64,000 bases of DNA. Source: an uncultured Chromatiaceae bacterium (GTDB lineage Bacteria; Pseudomonadota; Gammaproteobacteria; Enterobacterales; Alteromonadaceae). This document shows positions 43,578-53,517 of the stretch, in pieces. Position numbers and translations under genes: made by a program. Within the stretch, counting starts at the first letter, position 1; every line of letters begins with the position of its first letter. The notes below the pieces were generated by a model, which was not told the DNA's origin, made no database searches, and worked only from the letters and a program-made list of their open reading frames with translations. The stretch lies in the NCBI GenBank assembly GCA_937978655.1, contig CALJUX010000020.1:182166-246165 (forward strand), given 5' to 3'.

Positions 43578-44375
43578 GTGATGTCAGTCAAACCCTTGTT
43601 GTTGGCGCTGTGCTGTGTCCTGCCATTGAGCGCCGCTCAGGCCCACGTGCCTTATCTGGCACCTGCCAGTTTTGAACCGGTGCGCGGCTGGGTCAGCCTG
43701 GAAGCGGCTTTTGCCGAGCAGTTTTTTCTGCCGGAAGCCAAGTTTGATCAAAGTGAATTTCAGGTCACCGGGCCGGATGGTCAGACGCGGGCGCCAAAAG
43801 AGCTGGTGGCAGTGAAAAGCCGCACTGTGCTGGATGATGAACTGAAAACCGACGGCACTTACAAATACAGCACTGGCCAGCGTTTTGGCGCTGTGTTTCA
43901 CAGTTATGAACTGAACGGCAAAACCGAAAACAGCCGGGACCCAAAGTTTGTGTTGCCTCAAGGTGCCACGCTGAAGGCGCATTTCCAGAGTGTGACCCGC
44001 GCCGAGACTTATATCAGCAAAGGCAAACCGGACCAAACTGCGTTAAAAGCCAGCGGTAAAGGCCTGGAGCTGCAGTTTGCCAGCCATCCGAATGACCTGT
44101 ACGCCGGCCAGCCGGTCCGCGGCATGTTGCTGCTGGACGGCAAACCGCTGGCAAACAGCAAACTTGAATTGCACGCCACCGGCAGCCACAGCGCCGGCCA
44201 AAACAACACAGCGCCAGTGCCTGTCACCACCAACGCCAAGGGCGAATTCAGCCTGACCCCTAAGCAGGCCGGCACTTACCTGCTGCTGGCCCGCCATCGC
44301 GCCCCAGCTCCACAAGGCGCCAAAGCACCGACTTACAGCCACACCAGCACTGTGGTGTTTGAAGCGGCGGAATAA
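43578..44375 (+). CDS. DUF4198 exported protein
   Basis: This 265-residue protein has a signal peptide (LALCCVLPLSAAQA) followed at once by HVPYLAPASFEP, the His-rich start typical of DUF4198 (NikM-like/GH25-type) proteins. The C-terminal half is an Ig/CnaB-like carrier domain (YAGQPVRGMLLLDGKPLANSKLEL, NAKGEFSLTPKQAGTYLLLARHR). Such proteins often accompany TonB receptors in iron, nickel or cobalt loci. It is first in a four-gene run ending with the heme-type receptor. Confidence 0.85.
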   Translation: MMSVKPLLLALCCVLPLSAAQAHVPYLAPASFEPVRGWVSLEAAFAEQFFLPEAKFDQSEFQVTGPDGQTRAPKELVAVKSRTVLDDELKTDGTYKYSTGQRFGAVFHSYELNGKTENSRDPKFVLPQGATLKAHFQSVTRAETYISKGKPDQTALKASGKGLELQFASHPNDLYAGQPVRGMLLLDGKPLANSKLELHATGSHSAGQNNTAPVPVTTNAKGEFSLTPKQAGTYLLLARHRAPAPQGAKAPTYSHTSTVVFEAAE

Positions 44376-44401
44376 GCGCCACCACATTTAAGGAGAACCC
44401 T

Positions 44402-45370
44402 ATGATGATGCAACCCAAAACTATCCGGCATTTTTTACTGGTCAGCAGTTTGTATCTGCTCGGCCAGCCCGCGACAGCGCAGCAGACCAATAACAGCGCG
44501 CCAACCCGCGCCCATCAGCCGACGCTGCAGGCCAAAATTGATTTTATTGCCGAATTTGACCAAAACGGCGACGGCCAGGTCAGCCACAGCGAGTTTTTCA
44601 CTGAGCGCCAGCACCGCCTTGCGCTGATGGACCTCAAGCACAACGCGCAGATTGACGTCGCCGGTTATCAGGCTGAATACGCCGACCGGCTGGACCAGCG
44701 GCTGGCGGCAGACCGCAAAGGCCAGCTGAAACAAACCGAGGTGCGTTTTGCTGCGGTGGATAAAGATCAGGACGGCCGCATCAGTAGCGCTGAATATCAG
44801 GCGTCGGGCCAAAGTGCCTTTCGTTTTATCGACAGCAACAAGGATGGCCAGATTTCAAAAACAGATTCAAAAACAGACAGCAAGGCCGATCCGGCGCCAC
44901 AGCGGCGTGGTCAAAATAACGCGGAACAACCCCGCCGCCGGCCGGCGCTGGTGATGCCAACTACTCACAGCGTCAGTGGCATGTTGGCCATGTACGACAC
45001 GGATAAAAACGGCACAGTGAGCGCCGCTGAATATCAGCACATTCGCCAGCAAGCCTTTGCCCGCACTGACGCCGACCACAATGGCGATTTGTCACCTGCG
45101 GAATATATGCAGGAATTTACCGACCGGGTCGACCAGCAAATCGCCAGCACCCGCAGCGCGCAGTTAAAACAGGCGCAGGTGCGGTTTAAAGCGCTGGATA
45201 AAGATGAAAATGGCATCTTAAGTGCGGCCGAATATCATCAGTCCGGCCAACGTATGTTCAGCCGCTGGGATACCGACCAGAACCGGCTGGTCAGCGCCAC
45301 TGAAGCATTGCCAGCGGCTGAACCAGCGCCGGCCAAAGACAACAAAACCACAAGCCGGACGGCGCCCTGA
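44402..45370 (+). CDS. Exported EF-hand calcium-binding protein
   Basis: The 322-residue protein has a signal peptide (SSLYLLGQPATA) and at least six EF-hand loops. Examples are DQNGDGQVSHSEF, DKDQDGRISSAEY, DSNKDGQIS, DTDKNGTVSAAEY, DADHNGDLSPAEY and DKDENGILSAAEY, in two blocks separated by a charged linker. Most have the Asp/Asn at positions 1, 3, 5 and the final Glu needed for calcium. It is the second gene of the heme operon; the next ATG begins one base after its stop. Role is unknown. Confidence 0.88.
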   Translation: MMMQPKTIRHFLLVSSLYLLGQPATAQQTNNSAPTRAHQPTLQAKIDFIAEFDQNGDGQVSHSEFFTERQHRLALMDLKHNAQIDVAGYQAEYADRLDQRLAADRKGQLKQTEVRFAAVDKDQDGRISSAEYQASGQSAFRFIDSNKDGQISKTDSKTDSKADPAPQRRGQNNAEQPRRRPALVMPTTHSVSGMLAMYDTDKNGTVSAAEYQHIRQQAFARTDADHNGDLSPAEYMQEFTDRVDQQIASTRSAQLKQAQVRFKALDKDENGILSAAEYHQSGQRMFSRWDTDQNRLVSATEALPAAEPAPAKDNKTTSRTAP

Positions 45371-45371
45371 G

Positions 45372-46775
45372 ATGAAAGCTCTGTTCAGTTTGCTGCTGCT
45401 TGGCAGCGCGCAGGCCCAGACGCTGACGCTGCCGGGGCCAATCACAGTTGAGGTCAGCGGTATCAGCGGCACCGCGCAAACACAACTGCAGCAACAATTG
45501 CAACAAAGCCTGCTGCCGCAACTGCAACAGCAATGGGCGCTGCTCAAAGACGAGCAATACTGGCCAGCAGCGCAACTTTTTGCCTCGACCGGTCAGTGGC
45601 CGGCACAGGCGACGTTATTGCAGCAGGCCTGGCAGCAATGCGAAGCCTGGTGGCAACAGCAGCGCAGTTATCATTGTCGTTTTGGTGCCGCCAGAAAGGT
45701 CTGGCGCCAGGCCAGCGCCACCGAGCTGCCGGACCGGGTCAAGCTCAGACGCGAAGCGCGGCAGCTGCTTGGCCAAACGGGCACAGCGCTGCGTCCACTG
45801 CCGGATCTGCAAGGTTTTGCACAAGCGGTGTTGCTCGATGATGCACTGGAAAAGGTTCGGATCTCAGTGCACAACCGCTGGCCAGAAGCCAGCCTGCACC
45901 TCAAATTTGGCCACTGGCAGGCGCAGTTTGGGCCCACAGCTTTGGATGTAGCGGCTTTTGCAGAGACTATACAAAACCCTCTGACGGCCATCCGTTTACA
46001 GCAGCAAGTATTGCTGCAGGCAAACTTACCAGACGCTGGCACTAAAGCTGCGGTCTGGTACCCGCTGGAAGCCTGGCCGGTGCAATACGGCCCTGCTGTT
46101 GCAGTGACTAGTCAGAGTTTCAGCCGGGCCTGGTTATTGGCGCAGGCGCTGACTGCCGCCAGCCCGGCACAGCGCAAGCAGTCTCTGCCGCAGGATACCG
46201 ACGCGGCGCTGTGGCGGGAATGGCAACAAGACCCGGCGGCAGCACCGCAGTTTCAGGCATCCGCCAGCTGGTTTGGTCAGCTGCAAGCGGCGGCGGCCTG
46301 GCAGCAATCCCAGCAATTGCAGCTGCAACTGGAATTGCCGGCGCTGCAGCGTCAGGCCAAACGGCCTTATGTCAGTGCCTGGCTTAGCCAACATGGCCAG
46401 TGGCAGGCGCAGTTGTTGTTACTGGGCGAACAGCCGCGCTGGTATAGCGAATTACGCAGCTGGTGGCGTCAGGCCAATCAACAACCCGGTAAGCAATTCG
46501 ACCAACTGGCGGGTGCCACCCGCAGAGCGGGCTGGCATCAGTTCCTGTGGGACGCCCGTCTGCCAGACGGCAGACCGCTGCCGGCCGGCGATTACATTTT
46601 GCATCTGGAAGCGGCGCGTGAAGGCGGCGGCCGCGAGCAACTGAAGTTGCCACTGCACTGGCCGCTGCAACAACCGTTGCTGCAGCAAGGCCAACACGAG
46701 CTGGGACAGGTGCGTGTTGAGGCCCAGCCAGTCAGCGCGCCAGCCAGCGCCGCTGCGGTCAATCCGTCCGGCTAA
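45372..46775 (+). CDS. DUF2271 exported protein with ApbE-like remnant N-terminus
   Basis: This 467-residue protein starts with a short signal peptide (LFSLLLLGSAQAQ). The last 130 residues are DUF2271: PYVSAWLSQHGQWQAQLLLL, WYSELRSWWRQAN, WHQFLWDARLPDGRPLPAGDY, and ILHLEAAREGGGREQLKL. The N-terminal 300 residues are Gln-rich and may be a degenerate FAD:protein FMN transferase (ApbE) domain, since these two are often fused, but I see no intact ApbE active-site motif. The ATG at 45372 follows the EF-hand stop by one base, implying coupled translation. Confidence 0.75.
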   Translation: MKALFSLLLLGSAQAQTLTLPGPITVEVSGISGTAQTQLQQQLQQSLLPQLQQQWALLKDEQYWPAAQLFASTGQWPAQATLLQQAWQQCEAWWQQQRSYHCRFGAARKVWRQASATELPDRVKLRREARQLLGQTGTALRPLPDLQGFAQAVLLDDALEKVRISVHNRWPEASLHLKFGHWQAQFGPTALDVAAFAETIQNPLTAIRLQQQVLLQANLPDAGTKAAVWYPLEAWPVQYGPAVAVTSQSFSRAWLLAQALTAASPAQRKQSLPQDTDAALWREWQQDPAAAPQFQASASWFGQLQAAAAWQQSQQLQLQLELPALQRQAKRPYVSAWLSQHGQWQAQLLLLGEQPRWYSELRSWWRQANQQPGKQFDQLAGATRRAGWHQFLWDARLPDGRPLPAGDYILHLEAAREGGGREQLKLPLHWPLQQPLLQQGQHELGQVRVEAQPVSAPASAAAVNPSG

Positions 46776-46891
46776 TCCAGTCTGCCAACCCGAACCTTCG
46801 GAAAACACCGGCACTGCCAACAGGCAGGGTCTGGCTTCGTGCAGCCTGAACAAACCAAAAAAATAAACCTATGATTGATAAGGAATCTGGT

Positions 46892-49195
46892 ATGTCACCT
46901 CGTTATTCACTCCTGATGTTGGCGTTAAGCCCCGCCTTGTTTGCCGCAGCACAGGCTGCGGATATGGCAACCGCCAAAACGCTGGCCGCCGTTGAAGTTA
47001 AAGCCAGCGCAATCAACGCCAGCCCGCAGCTGACCCAACAACAAGTCAGTGCCAAAGATATCGACACCCAGCAAATCAGTAATTTAGCGGATTTAGTGCG
47101 GATGGTGCCCGGCGTCAATCTGACTGATATCGGCCGCTTTGGCTCCACTGGTTTTAATATCCGTGGTGTCGAAGGCGACCGGGTCAAAATTGCCGTCGAC
47201 GGCCTGGCCCTTGGCGAAACGATGGACCCGGACAGCCACGCGCCTTATGAGTTTTTCCGCTCCGGCCTCGGTGGCATCGATCCGGATGCATTAAAGCAGG
47301 TCACTATTTTAAAGGGCGCTGATGCTATCAGCGCCGGCAGTGGCGCCTTGGGCGGTGCAGTGTTGTTTTTAACCAAAGATCCGGCTGATTTCCTCAAATC
47401 CAGCGGCGACGATGGCGCGCTGAAACTGAAAAGCCAATACAGCGGCAATAACAGTGAATGGCTGCACAGCGTTACCGGCGCCGCCCGCACCGGCCGGCTG
47501 GAAAGTCTCGTCGTTTACACCCATCGCGATGGTGAAGAAAGTCAAAGTTATGACCGCCACAGCAGCGTCACAGGCCCGGGCCGCACCAGCGCCGACCCAC
47601 TCAGCGCACAAAGCCGCAATTTACTGCTGAAGCTGCAATACAGCTTTTTGCCGGATCATAAAATTGGTTATAGCCTCGATAACTACCAGGCTGACAGCAG
47701 CCTGCAGAACATCTCCCGCCAGGACCAGACCTACTTAAACCGCACTGGCCTTGATGACAGCAGCCGCGATAAACACAGCCTGCAATATGACTATCTGGCC
47801 GGCGTGGCTTTATTTGACAGCCTGCAGCTGAAATTTGACCAGCAAAACAGCCGCAACCACGGCCTGACGCGGATGACGGTATCGGCGCCTTGTCCGCAAA
47901 ATATCACCCCATGTATTCGCGAAGAGGACCGTGATTTCCGGCAGAAACTGACGCAATGGACCGCAGCTTTTGACAAAGAGCTGAGCACAGAAACGCTGCA
48001 TCAACAATGGACTTATGGCCTGCAGGCGCAGAATAAAACTGTCAGCTCGAGCGCAGTAGACCGGCGTTATGTCGGCCAGACCGCGAAACTCGCCACGCTG
48101 GAAGTGGACCCGGCTTTTGTACCGCTCACCGACATTCGCACCCGCTCCGTCTATGCCCGCAATCAGCTGAGCCTGACCGACACGGCCTGGTCACTGGGTT
48201 TAGGCGCGCGCTACGACGCGCTCGATTACAACCCGCAATTGTCAGCCACCTATCAGGATAAAACCGGCTCAGTGAAAGCCGTCGATTTTGGCGCGGCCAG
48301 TTATCAGGCGCAGCTGCATTATCAGCTCGATGAGCGGCAACGCCTGAGCCTGCAGGCCGGCCGTGGCTTCCGCGCGCCAAGTACCGAAGATATGTATTTG
48401 CAGACCAGCACCACCAGTTTGCAGGAAGCGGTCAGCGGCAATACCGTGACGCTGCCGACGGCGCAGGCCAACCCGGCACTCAAACCCGAGCACAGCCTGA
48501 ATCTCGAACTGTCGTATCAACTGACTTTGGATAACAGCGCGCATCAGCTGGCGTTATTTCGCGATAAATACAGCGACATGATCCAAAGCGGCCAGTTCAC
48601 GCTCAATCCAACCACGGTTTACCAAAGTTGTGTGCGCGGCGTCTGCAGCAAACAAAATGGCGCTGTGTACAGCATGCCGGTCAATATCGATTCCGCCGTG
48701 GTCAAAGGCATTGAACTGACAGGCCACTGGCAGCCAGCTGCGCAGTGGCGGCTGAACTGGGCGGCCACTTATCAAAGTGGCGAAGAACAAAATGGCGAAC
48801 CGCTGCTCAGTGTGATGCCGTGGAGTGCAGTGCTGGGTGTTGGTTATCAGCTTCATGACGATATCCGCTTGCTGCTGAACAACCGTTATCAGGCGGCCAA
48901 AAGCAGCTCAGACGCCTGGGTCTACAACAGCAGTGGCTTACAGACGGCCGCTACGCCGTATTTAAGCGACAGCGCTGTTGTCAGCGACCTCACGCTGCAA
49001 TGGCAACTGCTGGACCAGCTGGCGCTGACCGCCGGGGTGTTTAATCTGCTGGATCAGGAATATTACCGCTGGGAGCGGCTGCAATATGTCACGCAGTCGG
49101 TCGGCGCAGTGCGCGGCGGTGTCAGTGGTGATGGCATCCGGCGTTATCTGGAAAGCGGCCGTTATGGCAAAGTCAGTCTGACGCTGAGCTTCTGA
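46892..49195 (+). CDS. TonB-dependent heme/hemoglobin-type receptor
   Basis: The 767-residue outer-membrane receptor has a signal peptide (MLALSPALFAAAQAA). The plug is of the hemoglobin/transferrin receptor type (DLVRMVPGVNLTDIGRFGST, FNIRGVEGDRVKIAVDGLAL, VTILKGADAISAGSGALGGA). Heme-receptor landmarks FRAPSTEDMY and NPALKPEHSLNLELS are present. The barrel ends GKVSLTLSF with terminal Phe. The ATG at 46892 has AAGGA seven bases upstream. It is the last gene of the probable Fur-controlled operon. Ligand choice between heme and hemoglobin cannot be read. Confidence 0.88.
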   Translation: MSPRYSLLMLALSPALFAAAQAADMATAKTLAAVEVKASAINASPQLTQQQVSAKDIDTQQISNLADLVRMVPGVNLTDIGRFGSTGFNIRGVEGDRVKIAVDGLALGETMDPDSHAPYEFFRSGLGGIDPDALKQVTILKGADAISAGSGALGGAVLFLTKDPADFLKSSGDDGALKLKSQYSGNNSEWLHSVTGAARTGRLESLVVYTHRDGEESQSYDRHSSVTGPGRTSADPLSAQSRNLLLKLQYSFLPDHKIGYSLDNYQADSSLQNISRQDQTYLNRTGLDDSSRDKHSLQYDYLAGVALFDSLQLKFDQQNSRNHGLTRMTVSAPCPQNITPCIREEDRDFRQKLTQWTAAFDKELSTETLHQQWTYGLQAQNKTVSSSAVDRRYVGQTAKLATLEVDPAFVPLTDIRTRSVYARNQLSLTDTAWSLGLGARYDALDYNPQLSATYQDKTGSVKAVDFGAASYQAQLHYQLDERQRLSLQAGRGFRAPSTEDMYLQTSTTSLQEAVSGNTVTLPTAQANPALKPEHSLNLELSYQLTLDNSAHQLALFRDKYSDMIQSGQFTLNPTTVYQSCVRGVCSKQNGAVYSMPVNIDSAVVKGIELTGHWQPAAQWRLNWAATYQSGEEQNGEPLLSVMPWSAVLGVGYQLHDDIRLLLNNRYQAAKSSSDAWVYNSSGLQTAATPYLSDSAVVSDLTLQWQLLDQLALTAGVFNLLDQEYYRWERLQYVTQSVGAVRGGVSGDGIRRYLESGRYGKVSLTLSF

Positions 49196-49214
49196 GCGCA
49201 ATAGCGTCAGGCTG

Positions 49215-50147
49215 TCAGCCGGCCCTGGGTTTTGTCGCGGTCAGTGCGCGATGCAAAGCCCGGTGGCCGTCACTTAACAGCTGCGGCTCGACCTGTTGTA
49301 AGTACCGCTGCGCGCTGTGGCGGTCCTGCAACTGATCATACAACTCCGCGAGGCGCAGTAAATGGGTGGACTGCAACACAGCATCCAGGTCTTTTCGCAT
49401 ATAAGATAATGATTTTTCGTAGTAATTCACCGCAAGACCCAGTTGACCAAGCAGCTGATGAGTACGGGCCAGATTGCCATAAGCGACGATAATTTTTCCC
49501 GGATGGCCGCTTGGCAAAATCGCATCCAATGCCAGCTTGCGATAATAAGCGGCATCTTCCAGCTTGCCTCTGGCATGTTGCACTAAGGCTTTATTGCTGT
49601 TCAGTTCAAACCCAAAGATCGGATCTTTGCTTTTGCCAAAGCGTTGTTCAGCCGCCAGCAGTAAAGTCCAGGCGCTGTCCTGTGCACCGAAAACGGTTTG
49701 TAAATTGGCCAGTTCCAGCATGCGCAGCGGATCAGCAAAAGCCCGATACAGCTCGCTCAGTTGCACCGACGCCAGCTCAGCATAATGTTGCGCCTGCACC
49801 AGCCGGCCCGCCGCATTCAGCATTTTGGCGTGGTAAAAATACAGCTGGGTGCGAAATACCGGCGGCAAGTCGGGCAACTGCAGCAGTTGCTCAGTCTGCT
49901 GCAACAGTTCTGAAAACTGATGCTTATCATAGAGATAATCAAGCTGATAGGAAGTCAGCTTAAACCAGGCTACCGACTGTGCCGGCAGTTCATCCCGCTG
50001 CTGTCGGATGAACTGCAGACAAGGGGTGGCGGGTTCGCGCTGGCAAAACTCTTCATGATCGCTGAAATGTTCGGCCGCAGAGGCCGGAAAACCACTGCAA
50101 AGCCACAACAATGCCCACAACAGTAACCGACCCGATAACATCAACAT
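49215..50147 (-). CDS. Exported TPR-like protein of unknown function
   Basis: This roughly 310-residue protein has a signal peptide (LLLWALLWLCSGFPASAAE) and repeated helix pairs of TPR character (FRTQLYFYHAKMLNAAGRL, VAYGNLARTHQLLGQLGLAV, LLRLAELYDQLQDRHSAQ). A repeat pair without a further domain suggests a periplasmic scaffold. Start choice is uncertain (GTG 50156, ATG 50147, ATG 50141). It is the distal gene after the hexosaminidase in the chitin cluster, but a link to it is only positional. Confidence 0.7.
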   Translation of the reverse strand: MLMLSGRLLLWALLWLCSGFPASAAEHFSDHEEFCQREPATPCLQFIRQQRDELPAQSVAWFKLTSYQLDYLYDKHQFSELLQQTEQLLQLPDLPPVFRTQLYFYHAKMLNAAGRLVQAQHYAELASVQLSELYRAFADPLRMLELANLQTVFGAQDSAWTLLLAAEQRFGKSKDPIFGFELNSNKALVQHARGKLEDAAYYRKLALDAILPSGHPGKIIVAYGNLARTHQLLGQLGLAVNYYEKSLSYMRKDLDAVLQSTHLLRLAELYDQLQDRHSAQRYLQQVEPQLLSDGHRALHRALTATKPRAG

Positions 50148-50195
50148 CCACACCACGACTGTTTTGCGTTGTTGTAACGCAGCGCGGCAGCGTCG

Positions 50196-52571
50196 TCAAT
50201 GGCGCTGGCCCGCTGGGCTCGCAAAGGCGCAGCGATCGGCCCAGTCCAGTGCGGCCGCCGCCGGCGCAAATACCAGTTCAGTGGCAGGCTGTAGCAGGCT
50301 CAGCAGCCGGGCGGCTTGCTGTGACGCGCTGAGCTTGCTGCTGAGGATCTGGCTGAATTGCTGTTGCTGCGCTAACAGCAGTTGCAGTTCCGGATCCGCC
50401 ACGGCGCTCAGCAGCTGCTGTTGCCGGGCAAAAGCCTGCTGCCACAAAGGCCAGTCTTTTGGCAACTGACACTGTGCCGCTTCAGCAAAGCCCTGCTGCA
50501 ACGCCAATAACGCTGGCGGTTCCAGCAATAAGGTGTCGGCGAGCTGCGTCAGCGGCTCATCCAGATGGTACCGGCCGGCCGCGGTTTTTAAATGATGGCG
50601 GCCGTAATAATGCAGCGGCTGCAGATACTGACTGAAATCCTGCAGCGCCTGGCTTTGCGCCGGGGTTAACGTGCCCAATTCCCGCGTCGCCCATTGCTGC
50701 AAACTGCTGCTTGCCTGAGCACGGTGCTTAAGGCCAATCTGTGCGGCATAGTCATCCATTGTGCTTAAGCGCTGCGACAAATTCGCCGGGACATCCGCTG
50801 CGGACGCCGCCGGTGACCAGAATCGCTCTGCCACCACAAATAAACGCGGCCAGAGTTTAGTATCCAGCAACTCCGGTGCGACCAGTTCAGTCCATAGCGC
50901 TGCTTCGCCGCCCCACAGCAGTTGCTGCTGCGCCGCAGTCAGCGCAGCTGTGGCCGGCAACGGCTGATAGGGTTCGCGGCGAAGTTCCAGCGGATAACTA
51001 TGGTTGCCAATCAGCGCCAGCGGCTGCGCCGGTGTATCCACGCCTTGCGCCAGCAAAAACCGCAGCTGTACCGGTCCCAGATAATTGTCGGCATCCAGCC
51101 GCACCTGCAGTTGACCGGCAGCATCAGCAACCCGGACCTGCGCCGGCACCACGCCCCGGCCTGTCGCCGCCAGACTGCCTTGCCACTGGCCGTTACCAAG
51201 CTGATACAACCGCACTGTACCCGTCACCGCTTTGCCATTCAGGCGCTGCAACACAAAACCAAACTGCAGCCGTTGTCTGACATCCGCAGGCACAGCAAGC
51301 GGCGTTGTGACCTGCAGTGGATCATTCTGCGCGTGATACAACGCGCGCTGCGGCATATCGAGGTAAAAACCAGCCGATAACAGCGCCGGATGACCGGCCC
51401 GCACTGCCGCACCGAGCGCATCCTGACCTTGCCAGCTTTGCACCACAGTGCTTTTCGGCAGCGCCGGATGCAAAGTTTCATCCCAGCCAATCATCCGGCG
51501 CTGCTGTTGCTGTAATAACTGTGCCAGTTGCTGATTAAAATACGCCTGCAGCGCGTGGCCATCCGCCAGTTGCTGTTGCTGCATCAGCCGCCGAATTTGA
51601 CTGTTTGCCAGCCAGTGATCGGCTTTGACTTCATCACCGCCGATATGCAGGTACGGATCGGGAAACAACTGCCGCCACTCGGTGACCAGCGCCCGGATAA
51701 ACTGCCAGGTTGGCGCACTGCTGATATCCAGCACCGGCGCAAACACGCCAAAACGCCGTTCCGCCGGCAGCGGCTGGATGCCGTGTTTATCCACGACCTC
51801 GTCAGGCCAGGCCAGCAGTTGCGGATACGCCATACCAATGGCTGAGGCATGGCCCGGCAAGTCCAGTTCCGGCACCACCCGGATACCACGGGCAGCGGCA
51901 TAAGCGACCAGCTCCCGCACCTCGGCCTGCGTGTAAAACTGGCCCTGGCTCGCGAACTGGTGCAGCTTCGGATAAGCGGTTGATTCAAGACGCCAGCCCT
52001 GGTCATCGGTTAAATGCCAATGCAGCACATTGAGTTTGGCCGCTGCCATGCCGTCCAGCGTGCGGCGGATATCAGCGAGCGGAATAAAACGCCGCGCACT
52101 GTCCAGCAGCAAACCGCGCCAGCGAAAACGCGGCTGATCGTTAATCTCAAGCGCCGGCAGCGTGCAGCGTCTGGCGTCACATTGCAGCAGCTGGCTCAGC
52201 GTCATCAGCCCGTACAGCACGCCGGTGCTGCTGTGGGCGCTTAAGCGGATCTGCTGAGGGTTGATCAGCAGCTGGTAACTTTCGTCATCGTCCGGGCCGG
52301 GGATATTTATGTGCTGGCGCAGCGCTATCTGCAGCTGCGCCGTGGCCGGCGGTGCAGTTTTGAACTGCAGCTGCGGCTGAAACTGCGCCAGTAAGGCTAA
52401 AGCGGTCGCCGTGCTTTGGCTTGTGCCACCAGTCAGCGCTACACCCACCACCGGCGGCAATAACAAAGTGCCAGCGTCCAGGCGCATCTTGGCCGGTTGC
52501 GGCATCAGCAGCGGCATCGCCGCCAGCATTGGCGTACAAAACAAACATAAATAAATCAGTATTTTAGGCAT
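50196..52571 (-). CDS. GH20 beta-N-acetylhexosaminidase, exported
   Basis: This 791-residue enzyme removes terminal GlcNAc from chitooligosaccharides. It has a signal peptide (YLCLFCTPMLAAMP), a GH20 N-terminal domain, then the catalytic barrel with RGLLLDSARRFIPL, NVLHWHLTDDQGWRLES, VPELDLPGHASA and the catalytic Asp-Glu pair in LHIGGDEVKADHW. The C-terminal part (about residues 480-790) is accessory. The ATG at 52571 has GGAGGG upstream and overlaps the kinase gene by eight bases. In this cluster it would release oxidised and normal GlcNAc in the periplasm. Confidence 0.92.
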   Translation of the reverse strand: MPKILIYLCLFCTPMLAAMPLLMPQPAKMRLDAGTLLLPPVVGVALTGGTSQSTATALALLAQFQPQLQFKTAPPATAQLQIALRQHINIPGPDDDESYQLLINPQQIRLSAHSSTGVLYGLMTLSQLLQCDARRCTLPALEINDQPRFRWRGLLLDSARRFIPLADIRRTLDGMAAAKLNVLHWHLTDDQGWRLESTAYPKLHQFASQGQFYTQAEVRELVAYAAARGIRVVPELDLPGHASAIGMAYPQLLAWPDEVVDKHGIQPLPAERRFGVFAPVLDISSAPTWQFIRALVTEWRQLFPDPYLHIGGDEVKADHWLANSQIRRLMQQQQLADGHALQAYFNQQLAQLLQQQQRRMIGWDETLHPALPKSTVVQSWQGQDALGAAVRAGHPALLSAGFYLDMPQRALYHAQNDPLQVTTPLAVPADVRQRLQFGFVLQRLNGKAVTGTVRLYQLGNGQWQGSLAATGRGVVPAQVRVADAAGQLQVRLDADNYLGPVQLRFLLAQGVDTPAQPLALIGNHSYPLELRREPYQPLPATAALTAAQQQLLWGGEAALWTELVAPELLDTKLWPRLFVVAERFWSPAASAADVPANLSQRLSTMDDYAAQIGLKHRAQASSSLQQWATRELGTLTPAQSQALQDFSQYLQPLHYYGRHHLKTAAGRYHLDEPLTQLADTLLLEPPALLALQQGFAEAAQCQLPKDWPLWQQAFARQQQLLSAVADPELQLLLAQQQQFSQILSSKLSASQQAARLLSLLQPATELVFAPAAAALDWADRCAFASPAGQRH

Positions 52572-53517
52572 CACACCCGCCCTCCGTCACCGGCAACATC
52601 TGCGGCATCTGTGCCGGGTCGATAATAGCGCCATGCTGCTGCACTACCGCAGCAGCCAGCCGATGGCCACACTGGGCGGCAGCGGCCAGATCTGTCGGCG
52701 CCGTTAAAAAACGTGCTAAAAATCCGCCGGCAAAGGCATCACCGGCACCACTGCTGTCGACCACTTGCGCCACCGGTTGTGCCGCCACCTGCAATACAGT
52801 CGCAGACGTGCCCAGCCAGCACGGCGCCGGGCCACATTTCAGCACCACCACACCAGCACCGGCGCGCTGCGCCGCGGCAACCAAATCGGCAGCACCGGCA
52901 CGCGGCTGTTGCCAGATCAGCCGTTCATCGCTGTCGGTTAACAGTGCAAGGGTACAAAGCGGTAACAGCAGCTGTTGCCAGCGCGCTGCCGTCGTGTGGC
53001 TCCATAACAAAGGCCGGAAATTGTTATCAAAAATAAACCAACCGCCGCGCCGGACAAAAGCAGCCACCGCACAGTACAAGCGCTGCCGGTCGGTTTCATC
53101 GAGGATAGCCAGGCTGATGCCACTCAGATACAGTGCATCCAGACTGCCGTCTGCCAGCGCATGTTCTAATGCGCTGATACCATTTTTGAAGTAATGACGC
53201 GCCGCACTGTTGTCGCGCTGATAACGAAAACTGCGCTCACCCGATGCATCGGTATCAATCCAATACTGGCCGATGTGTCGCTGTGGATGGCGTGTGGCCT
53301 GCAGCGCCAGGCCTTCGGCCTGTAACTTGTCACACAGCAGCGCGCTGGAGGCGTCACGCCCCAGCATGGTGAAATACTGCACCTGGATATCAGCCGCACT
53401 TTGCCGGGCTAACCGGTGTAAATACAACGCAGTATTCAGCGTATCGCCGCCAAAACCGTAACCCAGCCCATCAGCGCGGTGTTCGCGCATCACTTCGCCA
53501 AAAAATCCAATCCGCAT
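52564..53517 (-). CDS. kdgK: PfkB-family 2-keto-3-deoxygluconate kinase
   Basis: The 317-residue sugar kinase begins MRIGFFGEVMREH with the sugar-binding FGGDTLNTALYLHRL. It contains IFDNNFRPLLW, and ends with the PfkB signature VVDSSGAGDAFAGGFLARFL carrying the catalytic Asp. The arrangement is that of KDG kinase, which makes 2-keto-3-deoxy-6-phosphogluconate. In this cluster KDG would arise from deamination of glucosaminate. Its start overlaps the symporter stop by one base. Confidence 0.85.
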   Translation of the reverse strand: MRIGFFGEVMREHRADGLGYGFGGDTLNTALYLHRLARQSAADIQVQYFTMLGRDASSALLCDKLQAEGLALQATRHPQRHIGQYWIDTDASGERSFRYQRDNSAARHYFKNGISALEHALADGSLDALYLSGISLAILDETDRQRLYCAVAAFVRRGGWFIFDNNFRPLLWSHTTAARWQQLLLPLCTLALLTDSDERLIWQQPRAGAADLVAAAQRAGAGVVVLKCGPAPCWLGTSATVLQVAAQPVAQVVDSSGAGDAFAGGFLARFLTAPTDLAAAAQCGHRLAAAVVQQHGAIIDPAQMPQMLPVTEGGCDA

